A stretch of 64,000 nucleotides of DNA from Candidatus Propionivibrio dominans (lineage in GTDB: Bacteria; Pseudomonadota; Gammaproteobacteria; Burkholderiales; Rhodocyclaceae): positions 248,001 to 312,000 of the forward strand of contig JADJNC010000003.1 of NCBI GenBank assembly GCA_016709335.1. Direction: 5' to 3'. The notes beneath the pieces were generated by a model. It had not been told where the DNA came from. It searched no databases and was given only the letters and a program-made list of their open reading frames with translations. Below are positions 56,580-64,000 of this stretch, piece after piece. The position numbers were made by a program, and so were the translations under genes. How positions within the stretch are numbered: position 1 is the first letter of the stretch; each line of letters starts with the position of its first letter.

Positions 56580-57200
56580 ATGAAGATATATACCGCATTG
56601 ATTGTATTGATGCTATTGGGCACTGTTGCTCTCCAGCTCTGGCTTGGAATGTCCATCTTGGTAGCGATTATCATCACCGCACCCGCCATTGTAATCGCAT
56701 GGATTCCCATGAAGATGGACGCGAAATTTTTCCTCTACTCGGTTTTGCTTGGACTGGTGAGCGCGGTTCCAATATTGAAATATTTTTTTGGAATATCAAC
56801 CCTTTCCGCGATCGCAGTTTCCGTTCTGGTAATTCCTGTTGTTGCATTCAACTGTGTACCCAGCATGAGTTATTCCTTAAATGCAGATGTCGCGCTCAAG
56901 CGTCTTGTACAAGACCTCAGAACAGAACTCGTTGTGGGAAGCCAGGGCATCTTGGATGTCGAAGGGATATGGGGTTACGGTTGGCCCAAGGTGGTGATTC
57001 TTTTTTCATCGATAGAAGCTCTTGAGAAAGCTGAGGCGAACGGGTTTATTAATCAGCTTGCCAGTCGGATCACAGAGATGGTGAAGAGTGATCGAGCCTA
57101 TGGGCGTAACCGAAATATGTTCGATTCCAAGGAAGCGGTATCGGGCTTCACAGACAGGTCAATGTGGGATGAATGTGTTGCGAAGCGCTCTTTCCCTTGA
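56580..57200 (+). CDS. Hypothetical membrane protein
   Basis: About 206 residues from ATG 56580 (the open frame begins at a TTG at 56520 but the first membrane helix starts here). Four hydrophobic segments in the first 110 residues, then a soluble part with LKRLVQDLRTELVVGSQGILDVEGIWGYGWPKVVI and an acidic/basic tail. No family recognised. It follows the Cys-rich small protein on the same strand and may be co-transcribed. Confidence 0.55.
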   Translation: MKIYTALIVLMLLGTVALQLWLGMSILVAIIITAPAIVIAWIPMKMDAKFFLYSVLLGLVSAVPILKYFFGISTLSAIAVSVLVIPVVAFNCVPSMSYSLNADVALKRLVQDLRTELVVGSQGILDVEGIWGYGWPKVVILFSSIEALEKAEANGFINQLASRITEMVKSDRAYGRNRNMFDSKEAVSGFTDRSMWDECVAKRSFP

Positions 57201-57352
57201 GATATGCTGGCATCGGTTCAGTTTCGGAATAGATAATTTCGAAGATACAATTCGAAGCTGACCCTCCGGCAGCCTCTTCGGCAGCCTGGATCTTCGGCAG
57301 CTTGTTGGCGCGGCAGGCAGTTTGACCTGCGCTGCTTCAAGTCAGCACCAGG

Positions 57353-58339
57353 TCACAAGTCAGTTATCGCTCGCGGCATCACGCTGGGTCCGAAAAGCAG
57401 GCTGCCGATCATCCATACCATCACCAATGCATACACGACGCGCGGTGCCCAGGTGGCAAGCTGCTCGAACGAAGCGTTGATCGCGAGGGTTTCCATTGTC
57501 GTATGCCGTAGCAGCATTTCGGGCAATGTGCCACTTTGCTCACCGGTATTGATCAAGGCCACGGCCCGTTCGCGGTCAAGCGCTCCGCCGAGAAAGGCGG
57601 AGTCGGCAATGGCTTGCGCGAGCGTTGCGCCACCGGCTACACGCGGTGCGATGCAGGCAAACTCGCGTTTGATCGAAGGCTCGGCAATCGTATCCAGCGC
57701 CAGCGGCAAGGCGTCGAGCATCGGAATGCCGGCCTCCAGCATCAGGCCCAGGCTGGTAAAAAAGTCACGCACGTTCTGGCGAACGATCAGCTTGCCGAGC
57801 AAGGGGATTGACAGCCAGGGTGAGGCGGCGTTTTGTCTGGCAGCGGCAGGCCGCGACAGCCACCAGCGTACCCCGAAGACCATCAGCGCCACCACGATCA
57901 TCGGGCGGAGTACCTGATAGAGATAAGCGGATACCCCCATCGAGCCGGTCACCAATCCCGGCAGGGGCTGGATCGCCAGCGCCAGCATGAACACAGCGGC
58001 CGGCATCAGCAGGCGCGATTTCATGGTCGCCACCTGCCTGGCGCGCGTGCCATAAAAGTCGGCCAGTTGCCGGTACATGCGTGCAGGACTGCCAGCGTTG
58101 ATCGATGCATGAATCAGCCGTGCTTCCAGTTTTGTAAACAGCCCGCTGCGTTCTCCCGCCAGCGCAAAGTCATGGTGCCCGATCAGCGCGCGCATCGCCT
58201 GCAGCCGTGACTGCGCCGGTTCGGCCACCTGCAACACGTTCAAGGCGCGATCGAAGGGCAGCCCGGCCATCTCCATCTGGGCAAGCTGGGCATAGAGTTC
58301 GGCGCGAACGCGGAACGTCAGTGGTTTGTGGATCGCCAT
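57353..58339 (-). CDS. Type II secretion/type IV pilus inner-membrane protein (GspF/PilC-like)
   Basis: 328 residues from ATG 58339; a longer frame upstream runs into the MITE-like element. Two T2SSF domains, each a helical bundle followed by a membrane segment (first about 10-140, second from FFTSLGLMLEAGIPMLDALPLAL), as in the platform proteins GspF/PilC. Typical proteins are about 400 residues, so this one is short. There is no ATPase, pilin or other Gsp/Pil gene nearby, so it is an orphan, perhaps working with a system elsewhere. Confidence 0.75.
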   Translation of the reverse strand: MAIHKPLTFRVRAELYAQLAQMEMAGLPFDRALNVLQVAEPAQSRLQAMRALIGHHDFALAGERSGLFTKLEARLIHASINAGSPARMYRQLADFYGTRARQVATMKSRLLMPAAVFMLALAIQPLPGLVTGSMGVSAYLYQVLRPMIVVALMVFGVRWWLSRPAAARQNAASPWLSIPLLGKLIVRQNVRDFFTSLGLMLEAGIPMLDALPLALDTIAEPSIKREFACIAPRVAGGATLAQAIADSAFLGGALDRERAVALINTGEQSGTLPEMLLRHTTMETLAINASFEQLATWAPRVVYALVMVWMIGSLLFGPSVMPRAITDL

Positions 58340-58393
58340 CAGGCAAGGAGTCTTTTTTATCGGCGTTTCGTGACGAATGCTGCACAGGATACT

Positions 58394-58574
58394 AACCTGA
58401 AAAACGCAGTTGAGCGTAATGCCAGTAGCGTAAGCCCTCATCCCCGGCCCTTCTCCCGCAGGGCGAAGGGGGCAACCCCCCTCGCCCTGCGGGAGAGGGA
58501 TGGGGTGAGGGCCAAACCCTCGCCAAACTGGGTGTTGCGGCCAATTTTTCGCGCCTGACTGCAGTTTCTAGGTT
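58394..58574. mobile_element. MITE-like element, copy 2 (181 bp, inverted)
   Basis: Near-complete match to 9382-9560 in opposite orientation. Ends AACCTGAAAAACGCAGTTGA and, on the other strand, AACCTAGAAACTGCAGTCAG form imperfect terminal inverted repeats. The interior hairpin (GAAGGGGGCAACCCCCCTC) is longer than in copy 1. Located between the GspF-like gene and the NAD(P)HX epimerase gene. No open frame. Confidence 0.75.
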
Positions 58575-58611
58575 AAATTACCCTACTCGCCGATCAACAC
58601 ATTGTTCGACC

Positions 58612-60100
58612 ATGACTTCCATTCCGCTCTATCGCTCCGCCGACCTGCGCCACATCGAAGCCGCAGCCGCCGATCAGCCCTTGATGCAGCGCGCCGGACG
58701 GGCGGCGGCTGACCTGGCCACGGCGATCTGCGCCGAGCGTGGCGCGAGTGTCCTGATTCTCGCCGGCCCAGGTAACAACGGCGGCGACGCCTTTGAAGTC
58801 GCCGCACTGCTGCGCGAACGCTTCTTCGACACGCACGTGGTTTTTGTCGGGCCGGCCAACGACCTGCCGATGGACGCGGCTGATGCTTTCAGGCGCTTTG
58901 TCGACACCGGTGGCAGCACACTCCCGGCGATTCCCGAAAGGCTGCGCTGGTCACTGATCGTCGACGGCCTGTTCGGTATCGGCCTCAAACGCGAGATCGG
59001 CGATCCTTACGCCGGCCTCATCCGCAGCGCCAACGCGCTGGCCGCACGCGACGGCTGCCCGCTGCTGGCGCTCGACTGCCCGAGCGGTCTCGATGCCGAC
59101 ACCGGTACGCTGTTCGGCGCAACGATCCGGGCCAGCCACACCATCACCTTCATCGGCGCCAAGCCGGGACTGTTCACTGCCGACGGCCCCGATCATTGCG
59201 GCGAAGTTTCCATCGCCCCGCTCGATCTCGATTCAAAGGCCCTGTCTCCGGCGAGCGGCCACTCGATCAGCCGCAGGCTGTTTTCAGCCCACCTGAAAGC
59301 GCGCCCACACAACAGCCACAAGGGCAGCAACGGCAATGCCGGCGTCCTCGGTGGCGCGCCCGGCATGGTCGGTGGCGCGCTGCTTGCCGCTCGCGCCGCA
59401 TTGCGGCTTGGGAGCGGCCGGGTCTACGTCGGCCTGCTCGACGAACACGCTCCGGCGCTCGACCTGTTGCAGCCCGAGCTGATGCTGCGCACGCCCGGCA
59501 AGCTGCTCGCTACCGAGCTGACGGCGCTGGCTTGCGGCCCCGGCATGGGCGTCAGCCACGAGGTGCTGGTCCTGCTCGAAAACGCCTGTCAGCTTGAGCT
59601 GCCGCTGGTGCTCGACGCCGATGCGCTCAACCTCGTTGCCGGGGAAGGCGAACTGCACGTGGCGCTGGCCACGCGCAGCGCCGACCCTGCTCACGCCGCA
59701 CCCGGCCGAAGCCGCGCGACTGCTCGACTGCGACGTAGCCACCGTGCAAGCCGACCGCATCACTGCCGGACTCGAACTCGCGACGCGCTACCAGGCCCTG
59801 GTCGCGCTCAAGGGCTGTGGCACTGTTGTCGCCTCTCCCGAAGGCGCGTGGTTCATCAACACCAACGGCAATCCGGGGCTGGCCACAGCCGGCAGCGGCG
59901 ACGTGCTCACCGGCTTTGTCACCGCCCTGCTGTCCCAGGGCTGGCCGCCGCTCGACGCGCTGCTCGCGGCCGTGCATCTGCATGGCAGCGCCGCCGACCG
60001 TCTGGTCGCCGAGGGCTGCGGCCCGCTCGGCCTCTGCGCTGGCGAATTGATCGACAGCGCCCGTTACGTCCTGAACCGATGGATTCCAGGTGCGCCTTAG
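58612..60100 (+). pseudogene. nnr: Bifunctional NAD(P)H-hydrate epimerase/dehydratase, frameshifted
   Basis: N-terminal YjeF-type epimerase (GPGNNGGDAFEVAALL, DGLFGIGLKREI) and C-terminal ADP/ATP-dependent dehydratase of ribokinase fold (VLDADALNLVAGEG, later AGSGDVLTGFVTALLSQGWPPL). The frame changes at about 59688: with one extra C the sequence reads PTLLTPHPAEAARLLD and continues to the stop at 60100, whereas the uncorrected frame runs to 60186 as nonsense. Repairs damaged NAD(P)HX. Probably intact in life if the missing base is a sequence error. Overlaps the EamA gene start. Confidence 0.85.
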
Positions 60101-60965
60101 GCCACATCACTCAGCGCAAGGAGTCATCCTCTTCCTCACCGCCATCTTCCTGTTCGCCGTACTCGACGCCACCGCGAAGTATCTGACCGCTTTCTTTGCC
60201 GTACCGCTGCTCGTCTGGGCGCGTTACTTCGTGCACCTCGTCTTCATGCTGGTCGCCATCGCGCCCGGCATGGGCCGCGAAATCGTCATCACACAACGGC
60301 CGTGGCTGATGACTTTCCGGGCCCTGATGCTGGTCGGCGTTACCCTGCTCGTCCAGCTCGCGTTCCGCACCCTGCCGCTGGCCGAAACGACAGCGATTGT
60401 TTTTGTCACACCGCTGCTCGTTGCCCTGCTGGCCGGCCCGCTGCTCGGCGAGAAGTTACAGGCCAGAAGCTGGCTGGCAACGATCACCGGATTCTGCGGC
60501 GTGCTGCTGATCGCCCGACCGGGGGGCGCGATGTTCGGCATCGGCATTGTCTACGCGCTCGGCGGCGCGCTCTGTTACGCCATCTACCAGATCCTCACGC
60601 GCAAACTCTCGGCCAGCGAACCGCCGTTGCGCCAACTCTTCTACACGGCGCTGGTCGGCACCGTCGCCATGTCGTTCGTCTTGCCGGCTTACTGGAGCGG
60701 AACATTGCCGACACTGAAGCAAGCCCTGCTCATCGCTTCGCTCGGGTTCTACGGAGGCACCGGCCACTTCCTGCTCATCCGCGCCTTCCGTGAAGCACCG
60801 GCCTCGACGCTGTCGCCGCTGCTCTACGTCCAGTTGATCTGGGCCATGCTGCTCGGCTGGATCGTCTTCGGCCAGTTGCCGGATCTGCCGGCGGTCGTAG
60901 GCATGCTGATCATCGGCGCCTCGGGTTTGAGTCTTGTGTTGCGCAGGTCGCCTGACCGGAATTGA
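60090..60965 (+). CDS. EamA/DMT family transporter
   Basis: 291 residues with ten predicted membrane helices in two EamA repeats (each with the P-L-L or RARPGG-type ends; LLIARPGGAMFGIG marks the repeat boundary). Drug/metabolite exporters of this group carry amino acids or other small metabolites; substrate unknown. GTG start at 60090 overlaps the end of the nnr gene, suggesting coupling. Confidence 0.85.
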   Translation: MRLRPHHSAQGVILFLTAIFLFAVLDATAKYLTAFFAVPLLVWARYFVHLVFMLVAIAPGMGREIVITQRPWLMTFRALMLVGVTLLVQLAFRTLPLAETTAIVFVTPLLVALLAGPLLGEKLQARSWLATITGFCGVLLIARPGGAMFGIGIVYALGGALCYAIYQILTRKLSASEPPLRQLFYTALVGTVAMSFVLPAYWSGTLPTLKQALLIASLGFYGGTGHFLLIRAFREAPASTLSPLLYVQLIWAMLLGWIVFGQLPDLPAVVGMLIIGASGLSLVLRRSPDRN

Positions 60966-61093
60966 ATCGACCCCGGAATCAACTGGCCGGAACGAATGAA
61001 AGTTGGACAGGACCCTTTCTCCAGGCATTTCTCCTACCAGCGACTGCAAAGAAATTGTATAGTGCAGTGCACGTCTTTTTCGAGGGAGGCATC

Positions 61094-61378
61094 ATGAAAC
61101 TTGTCATCTGGATACTTTGGCCGTCGTTCATTACGGCCGGCATTGCTCAAGTGCTGTTCTTTACCGTAATCGATCCACAGCAACTCTATCTGCTCGGCCA
61201 ACCGGTGGTTTTGCCGGCGATCGCCGTCTATTCGCTTGGCTTTCTGATGTTCTGGCTGATGTGCATTGGATCCAGCCTGATGACCTGGTTCATGCTGCCG
61301 CAGGGTATCAAGAAAGCCCTCGAAGGCTATGCCGGAGAACGTGAGGACCTGGCCCGCCGCAAGCGGGCGGCTGGCTAG
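61094..61378 (+). CDS. Small two-helix membrane protein
   Basis: 94 residues from ATG 61094, with a strong GAGGGAGG 5 nt upstream, so the longer frame (from 60962) is not used. Two hydrophobic helices (about 3-25 and 37-65), then a basic tail EREDLARRKRAAG. Widely distributed small membrane proteins of this type have no known function. Confidence 0.7.
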   Translation: MKLVIWILWPSFITAGIAQVLFFTVIDPQQLYLLGQPVVLPAIAVYSLGFLMFWLMCIGSSLMTWFMLPQGIKKALEGYAGEREDLARRKRAAG

Positions 61379-61523
61379 CCGCCGGTCAATGAGAAACAGC
61401 GCAGCATCAGGTTGCCCCGCAGGAAATTGCCTTGATTGGGTAGATGACGAGCATCGCGCTACCCGACGCTTCGTCGCTCGATCAGGCGAAAAATAGACGT
61501 AGGCTGAGGCGAGAAGCGGTTTT

Positions 61524-61808
61524 ATGGTTTGGCTGGGCGATGAATTACCTGATGTCGTTGCGACGCTGGAAGACGTTTCGGCGAGTCACCTTTCCAAAGG
61601 CCAGGTGGGCAACATCGTAGATGAGTTGAGCGAGAATTTTGTGTTGGTCGAATTCGCGGATCTTGACGGAGTAGCGTATGCCCTCGAACCCATCCCCGTC
61701 GGCAAGCTCATTGAGCTTCGCCACACGCCAGCAGTGGCCGCCGGGCGATTGGCTGCTATCGGGAGGCCGTCTCCTGCTATTCGCGGCATGCTAGAGTTGG
61801 GAAAATGA
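61524..61808 (+). CDS. DUF4926 domain protein
   Basis: 94 residues. The core LPDVVATLEDVSASHLSKGQVGNIVDELSENFVLVEFADLDGVAYALEPIPVGKLIEL is typical of DUF4926, small beta-barrel-like proteins often found in accessory regions, sometimes beside putative toxins. No partner is recognised here. Start ATG 61524 has no clear ribosome binding site. The next 280 bp contain no gene. Confidence 0.7.
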   Translation: MVWLGDELPDVVATLEDVSASHLSKGQVGNIVDELSENFVLVEFADLDGVAYALEPIPVGKLIELRHTPAVAAGRLAAIGRPSPAIRGMLELGK

Positions 61809-62022
61809 CAAGCGTCTATCGGCTACAAGCGGACCATTGGCCAGCCCCTCAAGTTGGGGCGACGAGCGTCAGCAATGCCCATCCACTGCGGACGCTCGCC
61901 CATCGCTGCGACTGCCAGCATCTCGGCCCAATCTAGCCATTCGGATCAATCGCGGTATGCTGGCTGTCTTGAGGGGCTTCTCCGAGGTCGGCGGCAGGTC
62001 GGCCCTGCCAACACTACGATGG

Positions 62023-62062
62023 GGTTCTGACGCCGAACAGGTTCTGACGCCGAACAGGTTCG
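62023..62062 (+). repeat. 17-bp tandem repeat
   Basis: GGTTCTGACGCCGAACA occurs twice in tandem, followed by a partial third copy (GGTTCGG). It lies in the non-coding stretch 61809-62093 after the DUF4926 gene; 10-bp inverted pieces GCCCCTCAAG/CTTGAGGGGC frame part of that stretch. Confidence 0.6.
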
Positions 62063-62093
62063 GTGCCGGCCCAAGCCACAGGGGCTCCAGCAA

Positions 62094-62900
62094 CTATGGC
62101 ACTTTGCCTTTCACAACCCAGGCCGTTGCGGCGTAGGACCGTGGACCATCGACCTCTCCATCTAGATACGCTAGCTTGACCATGTCTCGAAGCTTTTCCC
62201 GCGCTTGCATGCCAAGGGTGCCGACGTAGTCTGCGATCGGTCCATCCTTGCCTTCTGTGGGTGCCCAGAAGTCGGCAAAAGATGCGAAATCCATACGGAT
62301 CGTCAGCATGCCGTCCACGACATCAACCAGACCGGCCTCACGCCACGCGCGCGCCAAGTCTCCGGGGCGACTCATGGGCTTGGTGTACGCTCTCGCTCTG
62401 CACTCATTTCCGTGCCCATCGAGCATGGCTGCCGCATCGAAGATCAGACGAACGCAGACGAGCCCTCCGCGTGTGTCCCACGTCGCGGCGGCGACAGTTC
62501 CGCCCGGACGCGTGACACGCCGCATCTCGCGCACTGCGAGATCGGCCTGCGGAATGAATTGCAGGACCAGCAGCGAGAGGGTGTGGTCAAACGAGGCGTC
62601 CGGAAATGGCAGAGTACAAGCGTCTCCCACTTCGAAGTCGACGCGCGCATCGCGATTCCGTCGCTTGGCGTGCTCGACGTAAGCGGCCGAAAAATCAATG
62701 CCACGCACGCTGCCGATGGCTGGGTTCTGGGCAATTCTGAAACTCAGATTGCCCGTGCCGCACCCGACATCCAGGACGCGCTCCGCTGCCGCAATCCCCG
62801 CGAAGTCAATGAACAGGGGCGCGAGACGACGGCTCCATCGGCCCATCTGGACCTCGTAACCGTCCCCGTCCGAGGCAACGAATGTTGATGAAATCGCCAT
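62094..62900 (-). CDS. Class I SAM-dependent methyltransferase (Methyltransf_11/25 type)
   Basis: 268 residues. SAM motif I LDVGCGTGNLSF (about residues 42-53), strand-2 acidic VRGIDFS, motif II FDHTLSLLVL and motif IV/V around VTRPGGTVAAATW. The group includes UbiE/COQ5-like and small-molecule methyltransferases; the substrate is unknown. The gene ends in the repeat-containing spacer and starts about 85 bp from the Bug/TctC gene on the same strand. Confidence 0.8.
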   Translation of the reverse strand: MAISSTFVASDGDGYEVQMGRWSRRLAPLFIDFAGIAAAERVLDVGCGTGNLSFRIAQNPAIGSVRGIDFSAAYVEHAKRRNRDARVDFEVGDACTLPFPDASFDHTLSLLVLQFIPQADLAVREMRRVTRPGGTVAAATWDTRGGLVCVRLIFDAAAMLDGHGNECRARAYTKPMSRPGDLARAWREAGLVDVVDGMLTIRMDFASFADFWAPTEGKDGPIADYVGTLGMQAREKLRDMVKLAYLDGEVDGPRSYAATAWVVKGKVP

Positions 62901-62984
62901 GTGTTCTACGTTAAATGCATCGGGCGACAGCTCCCATCGGGTTTGGCCGCTAACCGAGCGGTCGGCCTCAGGCTTGGTCGTCTG

Positions 62985-63950
62985 TCACTGCGGCTTCAAG
63001 CCAATCGCATTGACTAGCGCTGCGTTGACGGCAATCTCCTTCTCGACATGCGCGTCAAACTCGGTCGGGGTCATGACCATCGGATCGATGCCTAGTGTTG
63101 CCAGCTTGTTCTTCACCTTGGGCTCTTGCAGCGCTTTGAGCGTCTCGCGGTGAAGCTTCTCGACGATACCGCGCGGCGTCTTCGCCGGCAGAAACACGCC
63201 CAACCAGGCGGATACTCGGCATTGGCGAAGCCAGCCTCCAGTGTAGTCGGCACGTCCGGCAGCAAGGAAGAGCGTTGGGCGCCATTCACCACGAGCGCAG
63301 TGAGCTTGCCCTCCCGCACCCGAGGCGCCACGACGCCAACGGGCCCGAAGAAGAAGTCGACCCGTCCGGTCATCACCTCGGTGAGAACTTCCGACCCGCC
63401 CTTGAGTGGTATATGCGGCCTCGATTCCCGCGCTCGACCGGAAACGTTCCGCGCTGAGATGAGTCGCAGTCCCGACACCGGCTGAGGCGTAATTCATCGC
63501 GCCAGGCGTCGCCTTGGCTGCGGCGACGAGTTCGCCCACTGTCTTCCACCCTTTGGCTGGCGGGACGACCAGGACATTGGGCAGGATGCCGAGCGGGATG
63601 ACTGCAGCGAAGTCCCTCGCTGGGTGGTAGTTCAGGTTCAGATGGAGCGACGGCGCTATGGCGTGTGCGGACGAGTTGACCAGCAGGGTGTAGCCATCGG
63701 GTTCCGACTTGGCAACGACGCTTGTACCGATCGTTTGCCCTGCGCCGGGACGGTTCTCGACGATGATGGGCTGCCCGAGTTGCGTCGACACCTGTTCGAA
63801 CACGACACGCGCGGCAATGTCGGCCATGCTGCCGGGCGCGATCGGAACGATCACCCTCAGCGGTTTCGACGGCCAGGTCTGTGCTTCAGCGGCGAATGTC
63901 GCGACGGTCAAGCCGAGCGCAAGTACGCGCATCAAGAGCATCGATTTCAC
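62985..63950 (-). pseudogene. Bug/TctC-family substrate-binding protein, frame-broken
   Basis: N-terminal signal (MLLMRVLALGLTVATFAAEAQTWPSKPLRVIVPIAPGS) and the Bug features RPGAGQTIGTSVVAKSEPDGYTLL and APSLHLNLNYHP. From about 63410 to 63215 the family sequence is found in another frame (LKGGSEVLTEVMTGRVDFFFGPVG, LPDVPTTLEAGF); after that it returns (WLGVFLPAKTPRGIVEKLHRE). Two opposite shifts therefore scramble about 65 residues of the open frame. GTG 63950 with AGGAG 6 nt upstream is the likely start. No TctA/TctB transporter genes are near. Confidence 0.8.
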
Positions 63951-64000
63951 GGCTTTCTCCTTATGAGAGCAACACGCAATTCGCACATCAACTATGGCAC

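Noticed and set aside
61809..62093. Possible integron attC site after the DUF4926 gene
   Set aside because: Short inverted pieces are present, but no R'/R'' core sites or GTT cleavage motif could be lined up and no integrase is in the window.

Overview
The window looks like a chromosomal segment of a GC-rich betaproteobacterium, most likely in or near the Rhodocyclales. This is inferred from gene content (PurL, RlhA, EttA, SlyX, YaeQ and GcvR types, a FinR/Fpr pair, a Bug/TctC binding protein and a HemN cluster with nitrogen-oxide-linked partners), not from any alignment. I saw no rRNA, tRNA or CRISPR array.

Layout. 1-3.7 kb: hemerythrin (cut by the window edge), DUF2249, a polytopic heme-copper-oxidase-like membrane protein, SirB2 and HemN, all on +. 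4.4-6.1 kb: DUF4239 membrane protein, a winged-helix remnant and a gamma carbonic anhydrase. 6.2-11 kb (-): a MacA/MacB-type ABC export operon with its own TolC-like channel (frameshifted); a 179-bp MITE-like element sits exactly between channel and adaptor. 11-24.9 kb: mostly housekeeping (YaeQ, DUF3617, AsmA-like, methyltransferase, RbgA/YlqF GTPase, SlyX, RlhA, EttA, GcvR-like, TesA-like, Fpr with divergent FinR-like LysR). 25-28 kb: a decay zone with a solitary CopG-type antitoxin, an IS256-like element with a frame-damaged transposase, and ruined yidB-like and DUF3597 genes.

28-46.6 kb is the most interesting part. A roughly 4,200-residue surface protein (LEPR motif, DUF4347, tandem cadherin-like and VCBS repeats, no RTX nonapeptides) is read in three pieces because of two single-base losses in C runs. 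It is followed at very short spacing by a TolC-type lipoprotein, a small periplasmic adaptor, a GAF-like/HlyD adaptor, and a membrane protein joining a PqqD-like domain, an M50 zinc-protease core (HELGH) and a HlyD-like tail. No ABC ATPase is present in this operon, so it is a candidate non-canonical secretion or surface-display system.

46.7-64 kb: purL, an MqsR/MqsA toxin-antitoxin pair, a COG3014-like protein ending in MORN repeats, a membrane-tethered CheY receiver on a helix of about 16 thirteen-residue repeats, two small membrane proteins, a lone GspF/PilC-type protein, the second (inverted) MITE copy, NAD(P)HX epimerase/dehydratase (frameshifted), an EamA transporter, small proteins, a methyltransferase and a Bug/TctC protein with two frame breaks.

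At least eight otherwise recognisable genes carry frame breaks, several at C or G runs. Some may be consensus errors of the assembly, so broken calls should be read with that in mind.
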